This document shows, one piece after another, positions 44,608-54,850 of a DNA stretch of 64,000 nucleotides. A program made the translations under genes and the position numbers. The stretch is from Sulfurovum sp. Lineage in GTDB: Bacteria; Campylobacterota; Campylobacteria; Campylobacterales; Sulfurovaceae. The notes below the pieces were generated by a model that did not search any database, was not told the origin of the DNA, and worked only from the letters and a program-made list of their open reading frames with translations. The stretch spans positions 124,001 to 188,000 of the forward strand of contig JAIZOF010000001.1 of assembly GCA_020525365.1 (NCBI GenBank), in the 5' to 3' direction. Within the stretch, counting starts at the first letter, position 1. The number at the start of each line of letters is the position of its first letter.

Positions 44608-45686
44608 ATGTATTATCCTTACCACTCTATTTTCGCTATTTAGTTAAACATTATGTACAGAACTTTCTTGCTATTTTATTTGGTTTGGCATTTGCTTTTG
44701 CTGCCATTGATTACTTTCAGCATATACAGCAATTTAATATTTCAGGCAATTATAAAATTCTTTATATTTACTATATGTGGCAGGAAGCACTATCATTGCT
44801 TTATCCTCTTGCCATTGTATTTGCGTTAATTATAACAAAATTGAATTTTGTTAAGCAGGGTACAATGGCGGCACTGTATGCATTTGGTTATAGTAAAAAA
44901 CAGTTGGTTTTACCAATTATATTTGTTATGACACTAACTTATAGTATTTTTATTACATTACACATGACCGAGTTTTCTTATGCAAAGGACAAAGCTGCTG
45001 TATTGCTGGAAAATCACATCAGTGCCTATGATACTAATGACTTTTTTTTTAAGTATAATGATACATTTGTTTATATGAAAAAACTTGATCCAATACATAA
45101 GAGGTTGGAGGAAATTACAATTTTTAAGGTTAAAGGACATAAGGTTCTTTATACAATATATGCACCTTATGCTATTTTCAATGGGGAAGAATGGGAGGCA
45201 AAGAATGCCACATTGAAAACACATGTTTATGAGCAAGGGAGACTCATGAAATATAGTGTAGAAAATAAAAAGAGCATTAAGACATTACATGGATATAAGC
45301 CAAAAATTATTGAATCATTATATGAGGGGAAGGCACTCAATATTCTTGATGCATATCATACATGGATGCTATTAAAAATACAACATCTTGACTCCAGCAA
45401 GATACGAGCTGCCTTGTATGCAAAAGTTGTTATGCCTCTTTTTGCATTGGCATTAGCAATTATTCTCTTTTTTAAGATACCGTTTCATACAAGAATGATA
45501 CATTTTGGTTTGGTTGTTTCTGTTGCACTTGGGGTAACATTCATGATTTGGGGAGTACTATTTGGGCTCAATCAGATTGGTGCAAATGGTGTATTGTCTC
45601 CAGAGGTGACAGTCATTATCCCTATTGTGTTGTTGTGGCTCTATGCGATATATGTCTACTTGACAAATGAACGAACAATCCAATAA
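44604..45686 (+). CDS. LptF/LptG family lipopolysaccharide export permease
   Basis: A 360-residue protein of the YjgP/YjgQ family: three N-terminal helices (about 13-33, 50-72, 98-118), a periplasmic jellyroll domain (about 120-265), and three C-terminal helices (275-352). It is a subunit of the LptB2FG complex that extracts LPS from the inner membrane. Whether it is LptF or LptG cannot be decided. The LptE-like gene lies 16 kb downstream. It starts 4 bp inside pth. Confidence 0.88.
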   Translation: MNVLSLPLYFRYLVKHYVQNFLAILFGLAFAFAAIDYFQHIQQFNISGNYKILYIYYMWQEALSLLYPLAIVFALIITKLNFVKQGTMAALYAFGYSKKQLVLPIIFVMTLTYSIFITLHMTEFSYAKDKAAVLLENHISAYDTNDFFFKYNDTFVYMKKLDPIHKRLEEITIFKVKGHKVLYTIYAPYAIFNGEEWEAKNATLKTHVYEQGRLMKYSVENKKSIKTLHGYKPKIIESLYEGKALNILDAYHTWMLLKIQHLDSSKIRAALYAKVVMPLFALALAIILFFKIPFHTRMIHFGLVVSVALGVTFMIWGVLFGLNQIGANGVLSPEVTVIIPIVLLWLYAIYVYLTNERTIQ

Positions 45687-45744
45687 TCATGCCTCTCTTA
45701 ATGATTTTTAGATAAAATCACTCTAAATATCATGAGGATTTGAA

Positions 45745-46953
45745 ATGCCCATAGATTACAATGCTTTACTAGAGAAATATGGTTCTCCACTCTATATGTA
45801 TGATTTTGACTATATCGAGAACCGTTATAAAATCCTCAAAGAGGCTTTTTCTGGTAAAAAATCACTGATTAACTATGCGGTCAAGGCAAACTCTAATCTT
45901 TCACTCATTCAGCATCTTGCAAAACTTGGTGCAGGGGCAGACTGTGTGAGTATAGGGGAAGTCTATCGTGCAATTGATGCTGGCGTGAATAGATATAAAA
46001 TTATTTTCTCTGGTGTGGGGAAACGTGATGATGAGATTGAAGAGGCACTCAAAAGAGATATTCTGATGCTTAATATTGAGAGTGAAGCAGAGATGAAGCG
46101 CGTAGAGAAAATAGCCAAAAAGCTAGGAAAAGAGGCACGCATCTCTATTCGGGTCAATCCCAATATTGATCCACAGACCCATCCATATATCTCGACGGGA
46201 CTACACGAGAATAAGTTTGGTGTCGAAATAGATATGGCAAAGTACATGTATATCTATGCCAATAAATCTGAGTATCTCGATCCAGTAGGGATTCACTTTC
46301 ATATTGGATCACAGTTGACCAATCTTGATCCCATTAGGGAGTCAGCTATCATTGTGGCTGATCTTGTACGTTCACTCAAGGCAATCAAGATTAATATCAG
46401 GTTTTTTGATGTGGGTGGTGGTCTTGGCGTTGTGTATGATGATGAGATATTGATTAAAGAGACTGAGTATACAGAGGCAATATTTGAAGCGGTCAAGGGA
46501 CTAGACTTGACCATTATGTGTGAACCTGGTCGGTATATGGTTGCTAATGCAGGTGCATTTTTTACAAAAGTATTATATGAAAAAAGTAATGGCAATAAAC
46601 GTTTTGTTATTGTTGATGGTGCAATGAATGATTTGATTCGTCCAAGCCTTTATAATGCCTATCATAAGATTGAAGCATTGGGTATCAAGGGTGAGATTAC
46701 CCCAGCAGATGTGGTGGGACCTGTATGTGAGAGTGGAGATTTTTTTGGAAAAAGTGTACCATTGCCACCACTGAATCATAATGATATTATTATAGTGCAT
46801 TCAGCTGGTGCCTATGGGTTTACCATGGCTAGTAATTATAATACACGTCCCAAGCCTGCTGAAGTAGCACTTCAGGGAAAAAAAGATAGGCTTATTCGTA
46901 AACGAGAGACCTATGAGGATCAGGTATGTTTTGAGAAGGAGTTCCTACAGTAA
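45745..46953 (+). CDS. lysA: Diaminopimelate decarboxylase
   Basis: A 402-residue PLP enzyme that makes lysine from meso-diaminopimelate. The PLP lysine is in NYAVKANSNLSLIQ. HIGSQLTN, FFDVGGGLGV, EPGRYMVANAG and GPVCESGDFF follow, and the last motif carries the active-site cysteine. The ATG is preceded by GAGGATT. It begins the order lysA-pheA-hisC that is shared with Campylobacter. Confidence 0.97.
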   Translation: MPIDYNALLEKYGSPLYMYDFDYIENRYKILKEAFSGKKSLINYAVKANSNLSLIQHLAKLGAGADCVSIGEVYRAIDAGVNRYKIIFSGVGKRDDEIEEALKRDILMLNIESEAEMKRVEKIAKKLGKEARISIRVNPNIDPQTHPYISTGLHENKFGVEIDMAKYMYIYANKSEYLDPVGIHFHIGSQLTNLDPIRESAIIVADLVRSLKAIKINIRFFDVGGGLGVVYDDEILIKETEYTEAIFEAVKGLDLTIMCEPGRYMVANAGAFFTKVLYEKSNGNKRFVIVDGAMNDLIRPSLYNAYHKIEALGIKGEITPADVVGPVCESGDFFGKSVPLPPLNHNDIIIVHSAGAYGFTMASNYNTRPKPAEVALQGKKDRLIRKRETYEDQVCFEKEFLQ

Positions 46954-46974
46954 CTAGGAAGCAGGGGGAAGATT

Positions 46975-48036
46975 ATGATGATACTTGATGAGCTTAGAGA
47001 AAAGATAGATAGGGTGGATGACACACTGCTTAGACTTTATAGTGAGCGGATGGAGTTGGTATATCAGGTAGGAGAACTTAAAAATACAGCTGGTGCACCC
47101 ATTTACCGACCTGAACGTGAACAGGCAATCCTTCGAAGGCTTAAAGAGCAAAATAATGGTAAGCTAACTAATGAAGCAATCGATGCACTTTTCTTGGAAC
47201 TTTTTGCTGTTGCTCGTAACCTTGAGCGCCCTGAAGCCATTGCTTACTTGGGTCCTGAAGCAAGTTTTACCCATCAAGCAGCAGAGAATAAGTTTGGTGC
47301 AATGAGTGCTTACTTTCCCGTTGCAACCATTAAGGGGGTTTTCCGTGAAGTGGCTAACGGTAAGGCAAAATTTGGGGTTGTGCCTATTGAGAATAGCTCG
47401 AATGGGATTGTTTCTGATACGATTAGTTGCTTGAATGATTATGATCTTAAGATTATTGCTGAAGTGGTAGTGGAAATACATCATGTATTAGCAACACAGG
47501 CAGAGGATATTAAAGAGATTAAACGTATTTATTCTAAAGATATTGCCTTTGGTCAGTGCCAGGACTTTTTAAATGATTTTGGTTTTGATGATGTTGAACA
47601 GATTCCAGTAGAGTCTACGGCTAAGGCGGCAAAATTAGCAACTGAAGATTCTCAAAGTGCAGCAATCTGTTCAGCAGTAGCAGCAAAAATATATAATCTT
47701 CCAATACTTTTTCAAAATATTGAGGACAAGCAGAATAATCGTACACGTTTTTTTATTATTAGTGATTTTGAAAATACTCAAAGTGGAAATGATAAAACCT
47801 CTCTGTTGGTAAAGCTTCTAAATAAACCAGGATCACTGGTAGAGTTTCTTAATGCCTTTGAGTCAGCAAAAATTAATTTAACCAAAATCAAGTCACATAT
47901 TGTTGAAGGGGACTCAATTTTCTTTATTGAGTTCAATGGACACAAAGATGATTCAAAAATTAAAACAATTCTTCAGAAACATCAAGGTGCTATTAAAATA
48001 TTGGGTTCATATGTAAAAGAGACAGACGACATTTAA
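46975..48036 (+). CDS. pheA: Bifunctional chorismate mutase/prephenate dehydratase
   Basis: A 353-residue P-protein of phenylalanine synthesis. The AroQ chorismate mutase domain spans about 1-88 ([33 protein letters not shown]), followed by the prephenate dehydratase domain ([36 protein letters not shown]) and a C-terminal ACT domain ([13 protein letters not shown]) for feedback by Phe. ATGs at 46975 and 46978 are both possible after the GGGGGAAG site. Confidence 0.95.
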   Translation: MMILDELREKIDRVDDTLLRLYSERMELVYQVGELKNTAGAPIYRPEREQAILRRLKEQNNGKLTNEAIDALFLELFAVARNLERPEAIAYLGPEASFTHQAAENKFGAMSAYFPVATIKGVFREVANGKAKFGVVPIENSSNGIVSDTISCLNDYDLKIIAEVVVEIHHVLATQAEDIKEIKRIYSKDIAFGQCQDFLNDFGFDDVEQIPVESTAKAAKLATEDSQSAAICSAVAAKIYNLPILFQNIEDKQNNRTRFFIISDFENTQSGNDKTSLLVKLLNKPGSLVEFLNAFESAKINLTKIKSHIVEGDSIFFIEFNGHKDDSKIKTILQKHQGAIKILGSYVKETDDI

Positions 48037-48110
48037 ATACTATTGTATGCATTTCTAAAATGCTTTTATTTTTTAAGGTGGCTATTTGCATCCACCGAAC
48101 AGGGGAAACT

Positions 48111-49208
48111 TTGAAATTTAATAAAGTTCTAGACGATATCAGGATCTATGAAGCAGGAAAACCCATAGAACTAGTGGTGCGTGAATTTGGTGTAGTGCCT
48201 GAAGATGTAATTAAACTCGCTTCCAATGAAAACCCTATAGGAACTTCTCCTGCGGTAGAGAAGACAATCAGAAACTATGCGAACAAAGCACACCTTTATC
48301 CTGATGATAGCATGTTTGAACTCAAAGCAGCACTCTCTAGGAAGTATAATATTATAGATGAGAACATTATTATTGGGGCAGGAAGTGATCAGGTGCTGGA
48401 GTTCATTTCACGAGTACTGCTTAATGAAAATGAGTCAGTTTTAATGTCAGCAGTGACTTTTGCTATGTATGAGATTTACGCTAAGCAGATGGGTGCAAAA
48501 GTTTACCGTACAAAAAGTTGGGAACATAAGTATGATGAATTTATAGAAGCCTATCATATGTATCTCCCACGTATTGTCTATATTTGTACACCCAACAATC
48601 CTACGGGTGATGCTACAATCAAAGAGGAAGTGCTGCGTATTATCGAAGCAGTTGATTCAACACAAACACTGATTGTGGTAGATGGTGCTTATATGGAATA
48701 TGCTGTTGCTAAAAATAAAAAGTATGCTATTTCGCCAAGTAGTCTTTTAAAGTATGAGCATGTGATCTATCTGGGTACCTTTTCTAAAGCTTATGGACTT
48801 GGGGGAATGCGTGTAGGGTACGGGATTGCTCAGTCAAAGCTGATTGAAGCACTTTATAAGATGCGTCCACCATTTAATATTACGACACTTTCATTGGCTG
48901 CGGCAATTACAGCAACACAAGATGATACTTTTGTCAGGGAGTCTATTGTGTTACACCAAGAACAGATCAAACGCTATGAAGTATTTGCTCAAGAGAATGG
49001 ATTAGCATATATTGATAGCTATACCAACTTTATTACGTATCTTTTCCCCGATAAAATAGACTCAACAGTAATCTGTGATGCACTACTTAAACGTGGAGTA
49101 ATTGTGCGAAACCTCATATCTTATGGTATGAATGCTATACGTATTACCGTGGGCACAGCATATCAAAACGATATTTTCTTTAAACATTTTTCAGAGGTTA
49201 TTGCATGA
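48111..49208 (+). CDS. hisC: Histidinol-phosphate aminotransferase
   Basis: The frame is open from an ATG at 48060, but family alignment from memory starts at the TTG at 48111 (TTG-AAA-TTT-AAT), 5 nt after AGGGG, giving [18 protein letters not shown] and 365 residues, the usual size. The upstream 17 codons contain the ribosome site and a GGTGG/CCACC hairpin (48077-48096), so they are leader. The PLP enzyme has [19 protein letters not shown], and the lysine motif [17 protein letters not shown]. It converts imidazole-acetol phosphate to histidinol phosphate. The ATG of a small ORF overlaps its stop. Confidence 0.95.
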   Translation: MKFNKVLDDIRIYEAGKPIELVVREFGVVPEDVIKLASNENPIGTSPAVEKTIRNYANKAHLYPDDSMFELKAALSRKYNIIDENIIIGAGSDQVLEFISRVLLNENESVLMSAVTFAMYEIYAKQMGAKVYRTKSWEHKYDEFIEAYHMYLPRIVYICTPNNPTGDATIKEEVLRIIEAVDSTQTLIVVDGAYMEYAVAKNKKYAISPSSLLKYEHVIYLGTFSKAYGLGGMRVGYGIAQSKLIEALYKMRPPFNITTLSLAAAITATQDDTFVRESIVLHQEQIKRYEVFAQENGLAYIDSYTNFITYLFPDKIDSTVICDALLKRGVIVRNLISYGMNAIRITVGTAYQNDIFFKHFSEVIA

Positions 49209-49345
49209 AACATATAAATATTTTTAAAGCAAGAAAGATAAAAATTGACCTATGTTTAGGTAAAGATTTTACAGTTTCTGAAGTAAAATCTAATAGAATA
49301 AAAAAGAACTATCAAAAGACAGCAAAGAGTAAGTATGAATATTAA
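49205..49345 (+). CDS. 46-residue basic small ORF between hisC and dxs
   Basis: ATG 49205 overlaps the hisC stop (ATGA) and the TAA at 49343-49345 overlaps the dxs start at 49335, so the frame fills the whole gap. The product begins [16 protein letters not shown] and ends KTAKSKYEY; about one residue in four is Lys or Arg. No homology is recognised. It could be a genuine translationally coupled peptide, or leftover sequence where flagellar genes once stood. The exact fit with both neighbours is the main support. Confidence 0.4.
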   Translation: MKHINIFKARKIKIDLCLGKDFTVSEVKSNRIKKNYQKTAKSKYEY

Positions 49346-51143
49346 GAATTATTCTATTAAAGAGTTAGAAACACTGTCACAGGAGATACGCAATCGCATA
49401 TTAGAGATTGTTAGCAAGAATGGTGGGCACTTGAGTTCTACCATGGGAGCAACTGATCTTATTGTAGCAATGCATAGGGTATTTGATGCCAAGAAAGACC
49501 CATTTATTTTTGATGTTTCTCATCAGGCCTATGCTCACAAACTACTTACTGACCGTTGGGAAAGTTTTAAGACGTTACGACAATTTGGCGGTATTTGTGG
49601 CTACACAAAACCCAAGGAGTCTCCCTATGATTATTATGTAGCAGGACATAGCTCTACTTCTATCTCTTTGGCGGTGGGAGCGGCTAAAGCAATTGCCCTT
49701 AAAGGAGAGTGCCGTACTCCTATTGCTTTTATTGGGGATGGAAGTATGAGTGCGGGAATGGTTTATGAGGCGCTTAATGAGTTGGGCGATAGAAAATACC
49801 CAGTAGTCATTATTCTTAATGACAATGAAATGAGTATTGCCAAACCTATTGGTGCAATTTCTAAACTACTTTCACAAACTATGGCAAGCTCTTTTTATCA
49901 AAAATTTAAAGGGAGAGTGGAGAAGATATTAGAGCACCTTCCTGAGAGTGCTACCTATATGGCAAAGCGTTTTGAAGAGAGCTTAAAACTTATTACACCT
50001 GGGATTCTTTTTGAAGAGATGGGTATTGAATATATTGGTCCAGTAGATGGACATGACATAGGAGCCCTGATTGAAACAATGAAGGTAGCTAAAAACTTTG
50101 GTAAACCAGTAATTATTCATGCACAGACCACTAAAGGTAAGGGGTATGAGATTGCTGAAGGTACAAAAGAGCATTGGCATGGTGTTGGGGCATTTGATTT
50201 AGAGACAGGCAAGGCATACAAAAAAAGTAGTACCAAAACTGCTACACAGATCTTTTCTGAGACGTTAGCAATGATGGCTGACGGTGATGATAAGATTGTT
50301 GGTGTGACTGCTGCCATGCCAAGTGGTACCGGAATTGATATGGCAATGAAGAAATATCCTGAGCGTTTTTGGGATGTAGGGATAGCTGAACAGCATGCTG
50401 TTACCTCCATGGGACCACTTGCCAAAGAAGGATTTAAGCCTTTCTGTGCCATCTATTCAACATTTCTTCAGCGAGGGTATGATCAAGTAATTCATGATAT
50501 TTGCTTGATGGATCTTGGTATTACTTTTGCTCTTGATCGTGCTGGAATTGTTGGAGAAGATGGAGAGACACATCAAGGGGTTTTTGATATTTCATACCTT
50601 AGACCTATCCCCAATATAACACTATTAGCTCCCTATAATGAGAGCAGTATGAAAAAGGTAATGGCTTTTGCTAAAGACTACGAAAGCCCCTGTGTCTTCC
50701 GTTATCCTAGAGGTGCCTTTCTTGCAAAAGATTGTGAAGTACCTGATTATGAGCTTGGTAAAGCACATCTGTTACAAGAAGGAGAGAGTGATATACTTTT
50801 AGTAGGTTACGGTAATGGAGTAGGTAGAGCAGAACAAACAGCGGTATTGCTTGCACAGAAGCCTGCAATTCTTGATCTACGTTTTGTCAAACCACTTGAT
50901 AAAATAATGCTAAAAATATTGAGTAAAAAGTATAGACGCTGGTATCTTTTTTCTGACTCTGCAAGGCAGGGAGGGGTAGGATCTGCCATTTTGGAACTCT
51001 TTGTTGAATTGGGTATTGACAATGTAGCATTAATTTCTTTTGAGTATGATGATAATTTTATTACCCATGGGAACACAAAACTAGTAGAGGAAAGTCTAGG
51101 GATATTGCCTATACAAATTGCTCAGAGAATTAATGAAGAATAG
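49335..51143 (+). CDS. dxs: 1-deoxy-D-xylulose-5-phosphate synthase
   Basis: A 602-residue thiamine-diphosphate enzyme joining pyruvate and glyceraldehyde 3-phosphate, the first step of the MEP pathway. The thiamine site is IGDGSMSAGMVYEALNELG, with DVSHQAYAHKLLTDR, GPVDGHD, AEQHAVTSMG and the DRAGIVGEDGETHQG loop. The ATG is at 49335 after AAGAG. It lies after hisC with only a small ORF between, whereas flagellar genes separate the two in Campylobacter. Confidence 0.97.
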   Translation: MNIKNYSIKELETLSQEIRNRILEIVSKNGGHLSSTMGATDLIVAMHRVFDAKKDPFIFDVSHQAYAHKLLTDRWESFKTLRQFGGICGYTKPKESPYDYYVAGHSSTSISLAVGAAKAIALKGECRTPIAFIGDGSMSAGMVYEALNELGDRKYPVVIILNDNEMSIAKPIGAISKLLSQTMASSFYQKFKGRVEKILEHLPESATYMAKRFEESLKLITPGILFEEMGIEYIGPVDGHDIGALIETMKVAKNFGKPVIIHAQTTKGKGYEIAEGTKEHWHGVGAFDLETGKAYKKSSTKTATQIFSETLAMMADGDDKIVGVTAAMPSGTGIDMAMKKYPERFWDVGIAEQHAVTSMGPLAKEGFKPFCAIYSTFLQRGYDQVIHDICLMDLGITFALDRAGIVGEDGETHQGVFDISYLRPIPNITLLAPYNESSMKKVMAFAKDYESPCVFRYPRGAFLAKDCEVPDYELGKAHLLQEGESDILLVGYGNGVGRAEQTAVLLAQKPAILDLRFVKPLDKIMLKILSKKYRRWYLFSDSARQGGVGSAILELFVELGIDNVALISFEYDDNFITHGNTKLVEESLGILPIQIAQRINEE

Positions 51144-51164
51144 TGGTTATATGTATCGCAAAAG

Positions 51165-51209
51165 CACTAAACTTAATAAAATGCTTCAAGTATTTTATTA
51201 AGTTTAGTG
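51165..51209. repeat. 18-bp perfect inverted repeat between dxs and metK
   Basis: CACTAAACTTAATAAAAT (51165-51182) is exactly complementary to 51192-51209, with a 9-bp loop GCTTCAAGT that can extend the stem further (CTT with AAG). It begins 22 bp after the dxs stop and ends 17 bp before the metK start. There is no T tract after it, so a plain intrinsic terminator is doubtful. An operator for a dimeric regulator or an mRNA-processing hairpin is also possible. Confidence 0.85.
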
Positions 51210-51226
51210 ACAAACAAGGAACGTGA

Positions 51227-52384
51227 ATGAATGAATATATTTTTACCAGCGAATCAGTAACTGAAGGACATCCTGACAAGATGTCAGATCAGATATCCGA
51301 TGCAATTTTGGACTACATTATTGCAGAGGATCCTAATGCTAGAGTGGCATGTGAGACATTATTGAGCAATGGTTTTTGTGTGATTGCAGGTGAATTGAAA
51401 ACAACAACGTATGCTCCTATGCAAGAGATTGCCCGTGAGGTAATACGCGATATTGGCTATACTGATGTGGCATATGGGTTTGATTACAGAAGTGCAGGGA
51501 TACTCAATGGGGTTGGAGAGCAGTCTTCTGATATTAATCAAGGAGTTGACCAAGTAAGTGGGGAGATTGGTGCAGGAGACCAAGGCCTAATGTTTGGCTA
51601 TGCTTGTAAAGAGACACCTGAATTGATGCCATTGCCTATTATACTAGCACACAGACTAACTTCAAAATTGGCAGAGGTACGCAAGAATGGTACGGTACCA
51701 TTCCTTAGACCTGATGGCAAAGCACAGGTTTCTGTAAAATATATTGATGGAAAGCCAATTAGTGTCGATACAGTAGTTGTCTCTACACAGCACCATGATA
51801 ATGTTTCATTAGAACAAGTACAAAAGGCAGTACATGAAGAGGTGATTAATCCAGTACTTGATACCTATGATATGTTGCATGATGAGATTGTTTACCATAT
51901 TAATCCAACAGGTCGTTTTGTTATTGGCGGTCCTCAGGGGGATGCAGGACTAACAGGACGTAAGATTATTGTCGATACCTATGGGGGCTCTTGTCCACAT
52001 GGGGGAGGTGCATTTTCAGGAAAAGATCCAACCAAAGTAGACCGTTCTGCTGCTTATGCAGCACGTCATATTGCTAAAAATCTTGTAGCAGCAGGTACTT
52101 GCGAAAAAGTAACACTTCAGATAGCCTATGCAATTGGAGTAGCAAAGCCTGTCTCAATTTATGTCAATACACATAAAACTGCTCATATTGATGAGGAAAA
52201 AATTATCAAATGCATTGAAACACTCTTTGACTTGACCCCTAAAGGGATTATAGACTCTCTTAATTTATTACACCCAATTTACCGAAAAACAGCAATATAT
52301 GGACACTTTGGTAGAGAAGATCAGGGGTTTGGTTGGGAGAAGCTAGACAGAGTCGATGATATTAAGTCGTTTTTAAACATTTAA
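51227..52384 (+). CDS. metK: S-adenosylmethionine synthetase
   Basis: A 385-residue enzyme forming SAM from methionine and ATP. Motifs are [44 protein letters not shown] and [16 protein letters not shown]. An AAGGAAC site precedes the ATG. The large inverted repeat just upstream is the only notable feature of its promoter region. Confidence 0.98.
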   Translation: MNEYIFTSESVTEGHPDKMSDQISDAILDYIIAEDPNARVACETLLSNGFCVIAGELKTTTYAPMQEIAREVIRDIGYTDVAYGFDYRSAGILNGVGEQSSDINQGVDQVSGEIGAGDQGLMFGYACKETPELMPLPIILAHRLTSKLAEVRKNGTVPFLRPDGKAQVSVKYIDGKPISVDTVVVSTQHHDNVSLEQVQKAVHEEVINPVLDTYDMLHDEIVYHINPTGRFVIGGPQGDAGLTGRKIIVDTYGGSCPHGGGAFSGKDPTKVDRSAAYAARHIAKNLVAAGTCEKVTLQIAYAIGVAKPVSIYVNTHKTAHIDEEKIIKCIETLFDLTPKGIIDSLNLLHPIYRKTAIYGHFGREDQGFGWEKLDRVDDIKSFLNI

Positions 52385-52445
52385 TTAAAGAATCATTTAA
52401 ACAACTTTTGCTATAGTTTGAGCATCTTAATAAAGGAGAAATAAA

Positions 52446-52721
52446 ATGGCAGTAATTATTACAGATACTTGTATCAACTGTGCCGCTTGTATTGATGAGT
52501 GTCCCGTAGAGGCTATTGTTGATGAGGACGATAACCCAACAGGTGAAGAGATTTATTATGTTTATCGTGATAAATGTGTTGAGTGTGTGGATCACTTTGA
52601 AGTCCCAGCATGTGCTGAAGCATGCCCTACAGAGGGATGTATCCAATGGGATGACCCTGTTGATGGTATGCCTTCATCAGCCGATAGAGGCACAAAGGGT
52701 GAGCCAGTTATTGAAGACTAG
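52446..52721 (+). CDS. 2[4Fe-4S] ferredoxin, Allochromatium type
   Basis: A 91-residue ferredoxin. The first cluster motif is CINCAACIDECPVEAI and the second is CVECVDHFEVPACAEACP, with eight residues between the second and third cysteines, the insertion of Alvin-type ferredoxins that have low-potential clusters. Such ferredoxins are the electron donors for reverse-TCA and other reductive enzymes in Campylobacterota. AAAGGAG precedes the ATG. It stands before ndk, as in Campylobacter. Confidence 0.93.
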   Translation: MAVIITDTCINCAACIDECPVEAIVDEDDNPTGEEIYYVYRDKCVECVDHFEVPACAEACPTEGCIQWDDPVDGMPSSADRGTKGEPVIED

Positions 52722-52735
52722 TTCCTCTTTTTAAG

Positions 52736-52752
52736 GTCGGGTTTTCCCCGAC
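52736..52752 (+). terminator. Possible terminator after the ferredoxin gene
   Basis: GTCGGG (52736-52741) pairs with CCCGAC (52747-52752) around a TTTTC loop, 14 bp past the ferredoxin stop. The T-rich tail (TATTTCTG) is imperfect. It is one of the more GC-rich stems in the window's intergenic DNA. Confidence 0.5.
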
Positions 52753-52808
52753 TATTTCTGAATATCTTCTCTTTTTCTCTTTTAATAATTTTTTAATATC
52801 TTTTTAGA

Positions 52809-52843
52809 TAGAATTCCGCCCGAATACTTCACTTGTCGAAGTA
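52809..52843 (+). promoter_or_regulatory. ndk promoter and 5' hairpin
   Basis: TAGAAT at 52809-52814 is a likely -10 with a start near 52821. TACTTC (52825-52830) and GAAGTA (52838-52843) would form a 6-bp stem at the 5' end of the transcript, before the ribosome site at about 52855. Confidence 0.4.
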
Positions 52844-52865
52844 AATTATCCCGTAGGAATTATAG

Positions 52866-53279
52866 ATGGAACAAACACTATCAATCATTAAGCCAGATGC
52901 AGTTAAAAAGAATGTTATAGGACAGATTCTTGCACGTTTTGAAGAAGCAGGGCTGAGAATTGCAGCAACCAAAAAGACTAGACTCTCTAAAGTTGATGCA
53001 GAAGCATTTTATGCAGTACACAAAGGTCGTCCTTTCTTTGGTGAACTTGTTGAGTTTATGATTTCAGGTCCAGTTGTTGTTTCTGTTCTTGAAGGAGAGA
53101 ATGCAATGGCAAAAAATAGAGAACTAATGGGAGCAACTGATCCAAAAGAGGCGGCACCAGGTACGATTAGAGCAGATTTTGCTGATAGTATTGATGCTAA
53201 TGCAGTACATGGAAGCGACTCTCTTGAGAATGCAAAGGTCGAGATTGATTTTTTCTTTGCTCAGAGGGATATCCGTTAA
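52866..53279 (+). CDS. ndk: Nucleoside diphosphate kinase
   Basis: A 137-residue enzyme exchanging phosphate among nucleoside di- and triphosphates. It opens [16 protein letters not shown], has [11 protein letters not shown], and the phospho-histidine lies in [20 protein letters not shown] site precedes the ATG. Ndk-yceD-rpmF-plsX-fabH is the conserved gene order of the phylum. Confidence 0.97.
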   Translation: MEQTLSIIKPDAVKKNVIGQILARFEEAGLRIAATKKTRLSKVDAEAFYAVHKGRPFFGELVEFMISGPVVVSVLEGENAMAKNRELMGATDPKEAAPGTIRADFADSIDANAVHGSDSLENAKVEIDFFFAQRDIR

Positions 53280-53292
53280 TTAAGAAGATTTT

Positions 53293-53667
53293 TTGAAAAT
53301 TATTTTTGATAAAGTAGGCAGTACCCCCAAACCTATTGAACTTGAAGTTCGAGGGATAACACTAAGTGGTACGCTACAAAAAAGTGGTTATCATCTTGTT
53401 CTACTTGATGCTTTTATAAAAGGGAAAATGCCCCTTTTTTGTGATAGATGTGGAGAGAAATATCTTTATAGGGTTTCTTTTGAGCTGAAGTTGACACTTA
53501 GTGACCAAGTATCGGAAAATAAAGATGATTTAGATATAATCGAATTTTTAGATGGCATTATCGATATAACGTACATTATTGAGAGTGAAATCAATGCAAT
53601 AGAGGGTGTGTTTCATTATTGTGACCAATGTGACGGTAATGACGAACTTCTTGAGATAGAATATTAA
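53293..53667 (+). CDS. yceD: YceD/DUF177 family protein
   Basis: A 124-residue protein placed directly before rpmF, as DUF177 proteins are in most bacteria; they are linked to 23S rRNA processing or ribosome assembly. It carries LFCDRCGEKYLYRVSF, a conserved cysteine pair, and a second pair HYCDQCDGND at the end, so it may bind zinc. The start is TTG at 53293, after AAGAAG, as no ATG fits. Confidence 0.8.
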   Translation: MKIIFDKVGSTPKPIELEVRGITLSGTLQKSGYHLVLLDAFIKGKMPLFCDRCGEKYLYRVSFELKLTLSDQVSENKDDLDIIEFLDGIIDITYIIESEINAIEGVFHYCDQCDGNDELLEIEY

Positions 53668-53688
53668 TTTTTTAGTAAAGGATAGAGT

Positions 53689-53850
53689 ATGGCAGTACCT
53701 AAAAGACGTGTAAGCAAAACAAGAGCAGCAAAGAGAAGAACGCATTATAAACTAACACTTCCAATGCCAATTAAAGATGCAGATGGAACATGGAGAATGC
53801 CTCACCATATGAACATGACAACAGGTGAGTACAAGTCTAGTAAAGCGTAA
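53689..53850 (+). CDS. rpmF: 50S ribosomal protein L32
   Basis: A 53-residue basic protein beginning [20 protein letters not shown], the diagnostic start of bL32. The cysteine pairs of zinc-binding L32 are absent, so this is the zinc-free form. The ATG at 53689 follows AAAGGATAGAGT. It lies 21 bp after yceD and 5 bp before plsX. Confidence 0.96.
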   Translation: MAVPKRRVSKTRAAKRRTHYKLTLPMPIKDADGTWRMPHHMNMTTGEYKSSKA

Positions 53851-53855
53851 GCATA

Positions 53856-54836
53856 ATGATAAAGATCGCAATTGATGCGATGGGTGGGGATTTTGGTTCC
53901 GAACCTATTATTGAAGGTGTCGTTCAGGCACTTGAAGGAAGAACTTTTTTACCCATACTCGTAGGTCAAAAAGAAGAGATTCTTGCTTTTCTACCCCAAT
54001 ATTATATTAATAAAGTAGAGATTATTGAAGCCTCTGATGTCATTGATATGGCTGATCAGGCAACCAATGCACTTAAGCGTAAAGATTCCTCTATTTATAA
54101 AGCGGTAGAACTTGTACGAAATAAAAAGGCAGATGCAGTGGTGTCTGCTGGACATAGTGGTGCAACAATGACACTAGCAACACTACGTATGGGTCGTCTA
54201 CCACATATCTCCAAACCAGCACTAGCTACATTGATGCCAAGTCTTGGTGACAATAAGACATTGGTACTTGATGTTGGTGCAGTGACAGATTGTACGCCAC
54301 AAAATCTTTATGAATTTGGCGCAATGGGTGAAGCATATATTGAAAAAATATTTCATATAGAAAACCCACGTGTAGGACTTCTTTCGAATGGTTCTGAGGA
54401 TAGCAAAGGGAATGCTTTAACGAAAGAAGCTTTCATGCTACTGAAGAACCTTAAAGGGTTTGTTGGGAATGTAGAAGGAAAGAATATTTTTGATGGTAGT
54501 GTTGATGTGGTTGTCTGCGATGGATTTACAGGAAATATTCTACTTAAAACAAGTGAAGGTGTTGTGACCACGGTCTTTGCTTTGATGAAACAGTATATAC
54601 GCAAATCGCTTCCTGCAAAAATTGGTGCACTAATGATGCGAAAGAAGGTTTTCATCAATATGAAAAAAGAGGTTGATAAAGATGAGTATGGTGGTGCACC
54701 ACTACTTGGTATTGATGGGTGTGCTATTATCTCACATGGTGCCTCTAATGCAAAAGCAATCAAAAATGCTATTTTCCAAGCAATGGACTATATGCAGTCT
54801 GATGTTAATAGTGAGATAGAGTCACTTTTAACGTAA
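53856..54836 (+). CDS. plsX: Phosphate acyltransferase PlsX
   Basis: A 326-residue enzyme making acyl-phosphate from acyl-ACP for phospholipid synthesis. Motifs are IAIDAMGGDFGSEP, SAGHSGATMTLATLRMGR, VLDVGAVTDC, and GFTGNILLKTSEG. It follows rpmF by 5 bp and precedes fabH, the standard fatty-acid cluster. The usual alanine-rich asparagine of VLDVGAN is replaced here by VT. Confidence 0.96.
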   Translation: MIKIAIDAMGGDFGSEPIIEGVVQALEGRTFLPILVGQKEEILAFLPQYYINKVEIIEASDVIDMADQATNALKRKDSSIYKAVELVRNKKADAVVSAGHSGATMTLATLRMGRLPHISKPALATLMPSLGDNKTLVLDVGAVTDCTPQNLYEFGAMGEAYIEKIFHIENPRVGLLSNGSEDSKGNALTKEAFMLLKNLKGFVGNVEGKNIFDGSVDVVVCDGFTGNILLKTSEGVVTTVFALMKQYIRKSLPAKIGALMMRKKVFINMKKEVDKDEYGGAPLLGIDGCAIISHGASNAKAIKNAIFQAMDYMQSDVNSEIESLLT

Positions 54837-54850
54837 TAAGATATAATCAA

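Noticed and set aside
48060-48110. HisC starting at ATG 48060
   Set aside because: The 17 added residues are hydrophobic and unlike the family, and this stretch contains a hairpin and the ribosome site for the TTG at 48111.
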